64,000 bases of DNA from Atherix ibis (lineage: Eukaryota; Arthropoda; Insecta; Diptera; Athericidae): NCBI GenBank assembly GCA_958298945.1, contig OY282606.1:25951740-26015739 (forward strand). Reading direction: 5' to 3'. The position numbers were made by a program, and so were the translations under genes. Positions 36,201 to 48,200 of the stretch are shown in pieces (positions within the stretch are counted from its first letter, which is position 1; each line of letters opens with the position of its first letter). The notes below the pieces were generated by a model, which saw only the letters and a program-made list of their open reading frames with translations, did not search any database and was not told the DNA's origin.

Positions 36201-39200
36201 CTTATAGTAATTTTATAAGAAATAAAAGTAATTTTATCTTATAGTAATTTTATAATGAAATAAATTAATTCTTTAATTTTTTATCACCAGAATTGTGATT
36301 AATTATAAAATTTGTATTACTTTTGGTCTTGATTAATTTATTATTTGACAATAATTTTGGTTAATATGAAATTTATAAAGACTCCTAAAAATATTATTAG
36401 TTTTTAGCTTATAATATAAAATGTCGACCTTGATTATTAATGCGATCGTAAATATATTAGGAGTACAAATGGGTAATCACCGTTTTCCAATAGATGGCGC
36501 TAGCAGTAAATGCTGGTCAAAAACATCGAATCAGAAACGTCAAATCGTAAACTCCTCCTCATTACATTTGTAAGTTTTTATCGGCGTTCTATATTTTTTT
36601 TGTGTGTGAAAATGTCGAAATTTGAGCCAAATAAGCACCATTGTGGGAAGTTTTGCGATTTGCGTTCAATTTGAAAAAAATCTGCGGCTGATAGGGTCGA
36701 TTCGTGGATCGCTTGAAAAAAGACAAGCAGTTTTTTTTGACATGGAATCTGTATGCAGCCAGAAAGATGGGAAAAAGTTTTGGGTAAAGATGGACAATAG
36801 CTTGAAGCATGAATATGTGAGCATTTTTCGACAATAAAACCTCATATTTTGAAATTTTGAAATAAAAACGGTTTTCCATTTGTACTCCCAATAATAAAAG
36901 TTTCAATCGTTTATTTTGAATACAGGGTGTTTAATTAGATCCTGCTCATTTATATTTGATGCTGTCAGTTTATATTTGATAGACGTAGTAAAATTATGAT
37001 GGAGCGTTATAACCTATAATAAATACTTGCGAACGTAATTTTTTAAGAAATTTCCGTGAATAATTTGGTCGAAATAACGTGCCTTGTTTTTAATACAAAA
37101 AAAAATTTGTGAAGTCTTCTTAAAGGAAATATTAAATAGATTGCTTCTTACTCGTAATAACAAATCCGAATGATCGTTATTTCAATTTAAATGTTTAGTT
37201 GTGAAATTGTCCGCATGTTCACGATCTTGAATTAATTTCTGTCTGTTCTCTATATATACGTAGTTGGGAAAACAATTAGGATTTCGATTTATATCCAAAT
37301 GAATATCCAAACGTATGCTTGTATTAATTTTACGCATTTAATTTTAATTGTAAAATATGAAAATATATATTTAATAATTTTGTCCTAAGATTTACCGCCG
37401 CCATATTTAAATACTCTTGCGATAATATTTAGTACTTTTGCTTAGTGATCGTTTCGTTAGTTATACCAGGTGTTGGAATTAATTCGTAGCGTTTTATAAA
37501 AGATGGCGTTAGCCAACTATTCATAGTCACACATGCAAAAGTAAATATTCTCCCAGAAGCTACTGACATAACGCAACTTTTCCACTATATGACATTTTGT
37601 TATAGTGTCAGTAGCACTTGTTGCGCAGTGTCAAACATGTCGAAGTTCGTGCCTGAAAAATCGTTTTTCCGGGGAGTGTTACTCCATTACTTCAACATGA
37701 AGAAAAGTGCCGCGGAAAGTCATCGTATTTTAGTGGATGTCTACGGCGAACATGCTCTTGCTGAGCAAACTTGTAGAAAGTGGTTTGCGCGGTTTAAAAA
37801 AGGAAATTTTTATTTGGAAGACATGGAACGTCCCGGAGAGCCGAAAAAGTTCGAAGATGAAGATTTGGTGACGTTGCTCGATGAAGACCCGTGCCAAACA
37901 CTCCGGGAGTTGTCCACATCGCTTGAAGTCGACTTTTCGACGGTCGGAAAACACCTGAAAGCCATAGGAATGGTACAAAAACAGGGAAGGTGGGTTCAAC
38001 ATGAGTTGAAGCCAAGGGACGTCGAACGGCGTTTAGTCACCTGCGAGATTCTTCTCCAACGGCAGCCAAGGAAGGGATTTCTGCATCGAATCGTCACTGG
38101 TGACGAGAAGTGGGTACTCTACGACAATCCCAAACGCAGAAAATCGTGGGGCTTGCCCGGTCATGAATCGACATCGTTCCTCAGGTCGAATATTCATGGA
38201 AAGAAGATTTTACTGTGTATTTGGTGGGATCAGCTGGGTGTTATTTATTATGAGCTCCTCCAACCGGGTGAAACCATCACTGGGGCGTTTGAACAGAGCA
38301 TTACAAGAAAAGCGGCCGCAATATAAAGATCGAAACGATAAAGTAATTTTGCTCCACGACAATGTAAGACCACATTATCCGAAAACCGTAAAAACTTATT
38401 TAAATACGCTGAAATGGGAAATTCTGCCTCACCCGCCATATTCACCAGACATTACCCCATCTGATTATCATTTGTTTCGATCTATGCCACATGGCTTGTC
38501 AGAGCAGCACTTCGATAACTACGAAATGACCAAAAATTGGATCGATTCTTTCATCGAATCTAAAGAAGAAGAATTTTTCGCCGCGGTATCCAAGCATTAC
38601 CAGAAAGATGGCAAAAAGTAGTGAATAACGAAGGACAATACTTTGAATAACGCTTCTGTAATGATACTGTCATAATAAGCCACGAAACTTTGCTACGAAT
38701 TAATTACAACACCTGATAGAAATTTGTAAATGTCAAATTTGTATGATAGAAAACTAATTATTTACTATAGTTAATCGATATTCAATTAAAGAAAAAAAAA
38801 TGATTCAACTTACCTGATGGTGTTGCTGCGCTTGGTATCATATCTCTTAGATTAGGTGCTGATGAGCTGCCGCTGATGACAGCCGTGCTAAAAAGACTGT
38901 TGGTGCTGGTCGCCATCTTTTTGCCAAATCCTCCGAAACCCAACATTTTAAAATAGCTCATCTGGCCGGCAATACTGTGCCGTTGGCGTCGTGCCGATGT
39001 CGATGTTGAACTCGACGCAGACGATGTGGTATTGTCTGGATCGTGTAGTAGTTTTTCGTTTTGTGGATGAGGTTTTGTTATAGGACATAAATTAGTAGTA
39101 CTACTAGTAGTAATTGGACAACAGGATGTGATTGTGGCATTTGTACAAGTATGTGTGTTTGCAATTGAGTTTGCATTTGAATTGGATGAAGCAACGGACA

Positions 39201-42200
39201 CAAATTCAGGTATAGGCTTAGGCATAGCTACAGATACGTGTATGGGCACATTAACTGAATTAGGCATTGTCGAACATACAGAAGAAGAAGCATCATTGGC
39301 ATTTGTTACATTTGTTATATTTATAATTGGCAATTTGAAATTTTTATTAATTAATAGACGATTATTATTATTTTTTGGATTATTGATTTTATACAAACGG
39401 TTAATATCCTTTTTATTATACGATTGTGATAATGGCAGCATTGATGGCGCTTTTATTAGTCGTTTATATGGACTACGTCTAATTCGCCTTTTAATCGAAC
39501 TAGTCTCAAATAAAACAGAATCAAATTGTGTACGAGATTGTGATTGTGATTGCGATTGCATTTCCAAGTTATTGATTGTTGTTGGCGTTTGTACACGTAC
39601 TTCTAATTGAGATTGCGACCGTGTGAACAGAGATTGTGACTGCAATTGCACAGGTGACACCAAATACAATTGCGGTTGTAATTTCTGCTGCGATAGTTGC
39701 AATTTCTGTTCTCGTTTCATTGGTAATTGCATCTCTATAGACTTTTCAATTGAATATTCTAATTGCATTTCTGTGTGCAATTGCAACTGTGGCAATGACT
39801 GTACAGACTCTGCAAATAATAGCGTCTCTGTTTTTTGTCGCTCTATTGGCGATAAAAGATGCGATTGTGATTTTGATTTCGGTTTTAGTATTGATGTTAT
39901 ATCATTACAACTACAACAACTACTATACGGATTAATAATATTATCATCAGCTAAACTACGATTACTACTATTTCTAGATAATAACGACATTGGACAACTA
40001 TTATAATGACTTTTCGATCGTAATTTACAATACGAATTATGAAATGTAGTTTTCCGATCTATATTATCGTAAGATATTAGCGCTGGAGCTGAACAGGACA
40101 AATGATAAATGTCTACAATAGTTTGCTGTTGTGAGTTACTAATACGATTGTTATTCGATAGTTTGTAGATGTTATCAGCTGACAAAAATACTACATTTTC
40201 ACGATCAGTATGACTATTTACTAGTGCAGTACAAACATTTTTTCTATGTCTACTCGAATGATCGTCAACACAAGTGGTTATCGAGAATCTCCTCTTATGT
40301 AAATCAGAAGAGTCCGCTAAAACGGAGAGATCCTCGTTAGACCCAACACCGATGGTTGCCAAACATGTACACGACAAGGGACGTTCGTTAGTTGCTGAAG
40401 GTGAGATTCGTGCTATTGGCTCAATTATATATTGGGATAAATAGCTTGCGGACAATGACGACGATATATGATTACGATCGTCCAACGGATCCAGCATTTG
40501 TATTTCCGGTGTCAGGGTACTTGTTGAGAAATCGATTGCGGACAATGGCAGTTCATTTGTGGCCGAGTTTATATCATATAATGGAGTGCTGCTGGATATA
40601 TTTACTTTCGATAAGCTTTTCGACGTTTCTAGCTTAGTCGCCATAATATACGAATCTAATCGAATTATATATTACAATATATGGTAATTAATTTTTGAAG
40701 AGAAATATATTAATTCATATTTTATATTTTATAAATTTTCGAAATTGATTAATTTTTAATTTGGCATTAATATTGTTATATATTAAGCGCAAAAAAAGAT
40801 GTTGAAAATCATTTTGTTAATAATGAACGTTTTTATTAAATGGTATTTTTTATAAAATATTTTTGGTTTTTTTTTTTTTTAATATTGTATTTATTGCCAT
40901 TTGATTAATTAAAATTATTAATGTTAATAATTGGTTGGTTTTTTTTTAATTACCAAGCAAAAACAAGCACATTAGTAATGTATGTATTTTTGTTTATTTG
41001 AAATATTGGCATGGATTTATGTTTGTTAGTAGACAGGGTTTTTTTTAAGCATATTTATTAATATATTTTATTTTTTTTTATAAACAAATGATTTTTGTTA
41101 GTAAATTTTGGAGATATTAAATCAAAAATTATGTATTATTATTTTATTGAATTTTTTTTGTTGGTTCATTAGATATAATAACAAATTTAGTCATTTTAGA
41201 TAATTTTTTTTAAAAAAATACACCAATATTAATTAGAGTTTTTAGTATATACGTGATAGAGAGAGAGAGAGAGAGAGAGAGCACAGACAGAGTATGTTTT
41301 TATATAGAGCGAGAAATGTTGACAAATTAAGAGTAAAGAAATAAAATGAATTAATTAAAGATTATATAATTAATAGCCAATATATCTATTTATGTAAGTA
41401 TGTCTAAATGGATTTTTTTTTAAATTTTAGTTTTAGTTTTTAATGCTGGTTACTAATTGTGTTAAGTTATGCTTGAAATTTTTTTTTTCCTAATATTTTA
41501 ATATCTCATTTCTATTATACTTATTGTAATTTTAAACGAATTCATTTAGATATTTATGGTATATTTTTAAGAAAACATATTTTTATTACTTTATATTTGG
41601 CTCAGTTGATAAGTTCCAAAAAGCATATTATCAACTTATATTTGCTTTAATTTAAGTTTTTAGTTATGGTATTTTTTTTCGAAAAGAGTAAAATTTTGTA
41701 TACCATAATTAAAAAAATTCAATAAATATTTAAAAAATCAAATTTGAAATATTTATCAATTTAAAATCATTCAAAAAAAAAACCGCAAAAGGATTAAGTT
41801 CTGCATAATAGCACTTAAAAGTGTTTTAATTTAACTTTACTTTCCAAAGGACAGATAGCCTTTTTAAAATAAAAACTGCTCAAATTCTGGAAAACTATAT
41901 TTAATAAATTTTTAAAAATTATATATTTTTTTAAAAAATAAGCTTAAATCCGCTGTTTGGTCATAGATGGCGTAAGTGAGCGTATTAACCTACCATGGGC
42001 ACGCCATACTTTTTTTTATGAGTTTGACATTTGTAAACATTAATTAGTGCACATTGTCAGTAATTTTGTACAACAACATACATTTTTACTTTGGTAATCA
42101 TGTCTAGTTTTGTGCCAGAAAAAGAGCATCGAATGCTTATGGAGGCCTATGGTGATAGTGCTTTATCGGAAACAACGTGCCGAGATTGGTTTCGTCGGTT

Positions 42201-45200
42201 CAAAGACGGCAATTTTGACTTGTGGGACAAGAAACGTGAAAATCGGCCTAGGAAGGTTGAGGACCATCAATTGCAGGCTCTTTTGAACGAAGACGATACC
42301 CAATCGCATAAAATGCTCGCGGAGCAATTGGGTGTTACTCAACCAGCTATTTCCATACGTCTGCATGCAATGGGGAAGATTGAAAAGATCGGAAAATGGG
42401 TGCCGCATGAATTGAACGATAGGCAAATGGAGCGACGCCAAAACACTTGCGAAATCTTGCTCGCCAGACAAAAAAGAAAGTCGTTCCTGCATCGGATTGT
42501 GACAGGCGATGAAAAGTGGATATATTTCGAGAATCCTAAACCCAAGAAATCGTGGGTTTATCCCGGCCAACCATCAACATCTTCCCCAAGACCAAATCGC
42601 TTCGGATGGAAGACGATGCTGTAAGTTTGGTGGGATCAGCAGGGTATCCGTCTACTATGAGATGTTGAAACCTCGTGAAACTTTCAGTGCCCACCGCTAC
42701 CACCAACAACTGATCAAATTGAAACGTGCTCTGCGTGAAAAAAGGACGGATTATCAACAAAGACATGAGAAGCTGATTTTCCTCAACGACAACGCACCAT
42801 CGCACATGTCAAAAATGGTCGGAAACCACTTGTAGACACTCAACTGGGAGGTGCTACCCCACCCCGCTTATTCACCAGACCTGGCTTCTTCCGACTACCA
42901 CCTGTTTTCGTCGATGGGCCACGCGGCCGCTGAGCAGCACTTCGATTCTTACGAAGACGTCCGGAAATGGCTTGATGAGTGGTTTGCCTCGAAAGAGAAG
43001 TAATTTTTTTGGCGTGGTATCCATAAATTGCCCGAGAGATGGGAATAATGTGTACCTAGCAAGAGCACGTACTTTGAATAAATTTGTTTATGTTTTTTAT
43101 GGAAAAAAACATGGGGTTTTTTTTACTTAAAAAACAGCGGATTTAAGCTTATACACATGGTATATTGTATCTTTTTTTAATTGAAGGACTAAAAATCCAT
43201 TAAGATGGGAAATTTTTAAAGAAATTTTTTATAATAACGTTAAATAAAATAAAAAGTATAATAATTTTATATAAAAATAGATGCTTACGTTTACAAGAAA
43301 TTAAAAATAAAAAATTTTAATCATATTTTTACTAATCTTCTTAAATAATAATGGCAACAAATGAATTTTACTTTCAAATAATGAATTAGACACAAATCTT
43401 ATGAATATTTTCATGATTCTAATAATTGTGACTTTACTAAATTAAGACAAATGTTTCAAAGCAAAATTAGCATTATTGGAGCCATAAGAAATCTGAGCAA
43501 TTTTCCCATTACTTTTTTTTTAAATGTTCATTGAATTATTATTTGTATATAATTATTTTTCCGAAACAATTACCCTTTTTGCATCATTTAATTAAATATA
43601 TAATAGAAATGAGTATTAATTTTATTTATTTCTACATTAAATATATAAAAATACAAAAAATACATTTCTAGATGAATCCATCTACAAACAAAACAATTAA
43701 CATCGACTAAGTTTTAGAAGTACGATCAAAAAAATAAGCTTACAAGACATCACAATCTCATAATTTATTTATTTTTTTTGTTTCAAATCTCTTTTTGTTA
43801 ATTAGACGACAAAAAAGGAAATTTATTTTTCAAAAAAATTCATCGAGAAATTAGAACTTATGTGTACGAATATGATTTCAAAATAGGAATTTTATTTTTT
43901 GTTCATCAAACAAAAATAAAACCGAATAACACACCAACAATAACAATGAAATTGTTTAAATTTTCAATATTATTATATAAATAATTATATTTTTTATTGT
44001 AATTTGTATAATTTAATATTATTTTTTTGTACAATACAAATGATAGGCGAGATAAAAATGTATTTTAACAACAATTTTAACAACAATTTGCCATAATGAT
44101 GGGAGAGTTCTTTGTATGAATGACACATGACATATCGAGTGGAATAAAAATTTAAAAATTGAATTTTATGGTTTGAATTTTTTTTTTCATTTAATGCGGA
44201 AGGACAAAATTAGGATAGTAGATACTTATGAATGTCCAAAGGAGAAAATTTTTTATAGCAAATATGAACAATATTTTTTTTTAATGTTATTTAATTAAAA
44301 ATTATAAAAACAAAATTAAGTCATCTCTAAAAGCTCGCCTTCAAAAAAATAATAAGCGTTAAGTGAACAAAAAAAAAACAACAACAACAAAATCTGTTCT
44401 AATTTGCCGTAAAAAATTTCCTATAAAAAATATAAATCAACAAAAAAAAAAAAAAAACATCTAATTTGATTACAAAATATGGTTTGAATCATTGATACAA
44501 AAGTGAAAAAGCTTTTTTAATTCTTGTAATAAGGTTTGTGTCAATGATTCATACGAGTAGTAATCAAAAGAGGGTCTTAAAAAAATCGTTTCTGTCTTAT
44601 TTACAATATTTAATTTTTTTTTTTTTTTTTGGGAAGAGATGAGGGGAATTCTTGTCAAATATAATATTACACATAAATTAATGATTTTTTTTTTTTTGAT
44701 AATTTTTCATTAGCTGGTCCTAATGTAAGCAGCTCACATAATTTAGTATCTCAATGAAATATTAGTGCTTCCATTTTATTCATTTCTTTTTTAAATAGAA
44801 AAATGGCAAACATTTTCTAATATTCTATTAGAAATTTTATTTATGTATTTATTATCAATCATGAACATTTTTTGCTACACTGTGACCAGCTAATGAAATT
44901 GTAGGGTTCGTCGAGAATAAAGTTGGTGGTACTTCAGCCAAAGACACGGACAATCCCGGCCAGATGCACATATTCTTATTGGAAAATTTATTTATTCATA
45001 ATTACGATCAAATTCATTTTTATAATAAAATAAAATTATTTTAAAACAAAAAAAAAAAACAAAATAATTTATATTGTTTATAAAAAATTATTTTAAATCA
45101 CTTTTTTTTAACCAAATTTAATTAATTAACCCTTTTTGTCAAGTTCCATTTTTTTTTGTAAATAAAAATTAATTACTTAGAAGGAAAAAATTAATTTCAA

Positions 45201-48200
45201 ATTATAATAATTTTTATATTGTAACATAAAACACAAATAAATTGCTTTATTTTCCTAATAATTTGTGCTGTTTTTTTTTTTTAATTATAATAAGTGATAT
45301 TTTCTCATGCACAAAAACAGAAAAAATACCATTCCTAACATACCATACTTTCATGAAACGATAAGGCACGTTATATCTTTTGCAATAGGATCAAAAATTC
45401 ACAACAGATTTAGTAATATTAAAAATAAAATTAAAAAAAAACAACTTACTTTTTGGTCTACTTACTTTTGAGGTTATGTTTGAAGAAAATAATATTAATT
45501 TTTTTTTAAAAAGATTTTTACATAAAAACAGTATTTGTAATTTTGGAAAAAAGAAATGTATTTCAGAATTTTCCTTAAACTTAAAACGGGAACTTTTTAA
45601 ATTATCCAAACAAAATATTATTATTATTAGTAAAATAGTTAAAATTTAAAAAAAAAATATTCTTTAATGCACGAATTTTCTATAAATTTTGAGTATAGTT
45701 GAGAATAAAAAAATTATATTTGATTGGTTCTTAATATTTCTGAAATAATGATATAATAAAAATATTGTAAATGAAAATTGAAATATGAAAGTTTAAGAAA
45801 ATAAAATGATTATGCAATGATTTAAGTCTTTTATTAAAAATAATATTAATTTTTGTTTACTTTTATTTAATAAAATGAAAATAAAGGATTATCCATTTCG
45901 TAGTTCGGAAAGTGCAGATCTGCCATTTGACAGCTGTCGAACACATACGAGGTCTGTTCAAAAAGTATCGTGAATTTTCAATTTCCGCGGTATATTCGAT
46001 TTTTTGTGGCGTTATGTTGGTACTCATGTCTCGCACTTATGCCGACAAGTTCGGCCATTTTGAATGTTCAGTTAATTTTTGACAGCTGCTTTGCTTGCAC
46101 GTGTTTTGGCTTGTCTTCGATTTTTGCTCAATTTTGACCAAAAACAGCATCGCATTAACATTGCTAAGAAGCTGTTGGACTCTGTCCGCGATGACTGAAA
46201 TTTACTCCAGAGAGTCATAACTGGTGACGAATCATGGGTTTATGGTTACGAGGGTAATTCAACAAGTACTTAGCCTCACCGCCCGATGGAAGTGCTGTCA
46301 CAAAAGAAATTTACCATCGTGCAGTACATTTTTTTAGTAGCCTACTGTCAAAGTTTCAGTCGAAACCCCCTTCATTAGTTTTGTTTTGAGAGCCTTTGAA
46401 AGCGAGCGTGTCGGTCGGTTACACAAAAATGGAAAAAGAACAATATCGTTCGGTGATTAGATTCTTGTTTTTGGAAGGGAAAACGCGCAACGAAATCAAA
46501 GATCGCTTGGATGCTGTGTATGGTGACTCTTCTCCTTCGATGGCGACCGTCAAGAATTGGTTCAACGAGTTTGTTCGTGGCCGCACGTCAGTTTTTGATG
46601 AGCCACGCCCAGGTGCCCCGAAAACGGCTGCTACGGAGGAAAACGTTAAAAAAGTCCAAGTCCACGATCTCGTGTTGGCAGACCGTCGATTGAAGGTTCA
46701 CGAGATAGCTGAGACTGTGGGCATCGCAGTAAGAACGGTGCATCATATTCTACACGAAGAACTGGGCATGAGAAAGCTGTCGGCGCGATGGGTGCCGCGT
46801 TTGCTCACACCGGAAAACAAGCGCAACCGTGAGACCACATCGGCGACGTGTTTGGTGCTGTTTCAGCGCAATCCAGCGGATTTCTGGATTCACCACATCG
46901 TCGACGAAACATGGATTCACTGGTACACACCAGGGACCAAGGAACAATCGAAACAGTGGACTTCACCCGGCGAACGTGCTCCGAAGAAGGCGAAGACTGT
47001 TCGATCGGCCGGAAAGGTGATGGCCACCGTTTTGGTTCGATCGGCCGAGAAAATGTATTTTTTGGACGGGTTCAAAAAGTTAAAGCATCGCTGGGCCAAG
47101 TGTATCGAACTTGAAGGAGATTATGTGGAAAAATAAATTGCCACCTAGGCTAAGTACTTGTTGAATGACCCTCGTATGACGTGGAAACCAAAGCTCAATT
47201 ATCCCATTGGAAGCTGCCGCAAGAGCCAAGACCGAAAAAAGCGCTCCAAGTTCGGTCGAATGTGAAGGTTTTGCTTACAGTTTTCTTCGATTGCAGGGGC
47301 GTGGTGCATCATGAGTTCTTTCCGAAGGGTAGAATGGTCAATAAGGAATATTACCTGCAAGATATGCGCAAGTTGCGCGAAGCAATCCGCCATAAATGCC
47401 CGGATTTGTGGAAGAACAAAAATTGGCTTTTTCACAATGAGCCAAAACACATGCAAGCAAAGCAGCACAAAAATTCGAAAATCGACTATATGCGAAACCC
47501 GCGGAAATTGAAAATTCGCGATACTTTTTGAGCATACCTCGTATATTTCTTATATGGTATTTGCATAGGTTGAAGTTTGGCATCAATTTTTCATTAAATA
47601 AGATATTTAAATTATAAATTTTGTTCTCAACAAAAGTTGTGATTTACCCGTAGCCACATTTCGTGAAAAATTGTCTCCAGATATGTGGCTCATTTTTCGC
47701 TCGTTTAATATGCCAATCAGCAAAATTTTCATATATGGGACTCCGAAAACCCACAAGAAACCATTTTAGCAAAATGAAACCTTAAGCCACACAAACAGAT
47801 AAATTATGGCTTTATTATGCGAAAAGTTATCAGATTTGATGATGTCAATTAGCATTCAAGATCGTGCGATTTGACACCGTTGAAGTATTTCTTGCGTTTA
47901 CGCAAATAATCCTTAAACTTTAGAGCATTTACGCAGATAATCCTGAAACTTTCATCAAAAAATTCATCTCAAAAGGATTAACTGCTACAGAAGTCTCGTG
48001 ATAGCCATTTGAATGATGTTACATTCAGTGTGTATAGTATTTTATGTAATTGTACGTTTCAAAGCACAAATTGGATAAAACTTTATATTAATTAAACTAT
48101 AATAAATATGATTAAACATTCACACATAATAGGTTAAGTGATTATTAAATAACATTGAAGAAAAAAATCACAAATTTACGATGAATTATTGTGAATAAAA

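Larger units (their letters stand above)
45948..47541 (+). mobile_element. Mariner family A, copy A3, middle shell
   Basis: CGAGGTCTGTTCAAAAAGTA after TA on the left, GAGCATACCTCG before TA on the right. It has the same N-terminal deletion as A2, A5 and A6. It is split by mariner B2 within the DESWVYGYD codons: the text TATGGTTA / TATGACGTGG is duplicated only at TA. Confidence 0.92.
45886..48081 (+). mobile_element. C-family IS630-like element C7, outer shell of a triple nest
   Basis: Left end GGATTATCCATTTCGTAGTTCGGAAAGT-like (45886 on) and right end AAGCACAAATTGGATAA at about 48062-48079. Its transposase remnant appears at 47690-47990 (WGTPKTHK-like segment near 47735, the D-region near 47870). 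Mariner A3 is inserted at 45948. Confidence 0.75.

Noticed and set aside
39128..40006. Plus-strand frames with Cys/Asp-rich repeats opposite the giant PPIP5K exon
   Set aside because: Shadows of the Ser/Gln-rich minus-strand exon; CxCD runs are the complement of QSQS codons.
42600..42650. GTAAGT...CAG in mariner D after KTML as a tiny intron
   Set aside because: The interval is about 22 nt, too short to splice, and removing it does not restore the family sequence cleanly; it is better read as shared lesions.
45391..45609. 72-codon minus-strand frame in the PPIP5K intron
   Set aside because: Lys/Phe/Asn-rich chance frame in AT-rich DNA; not in phase with the gene and no conserved block.
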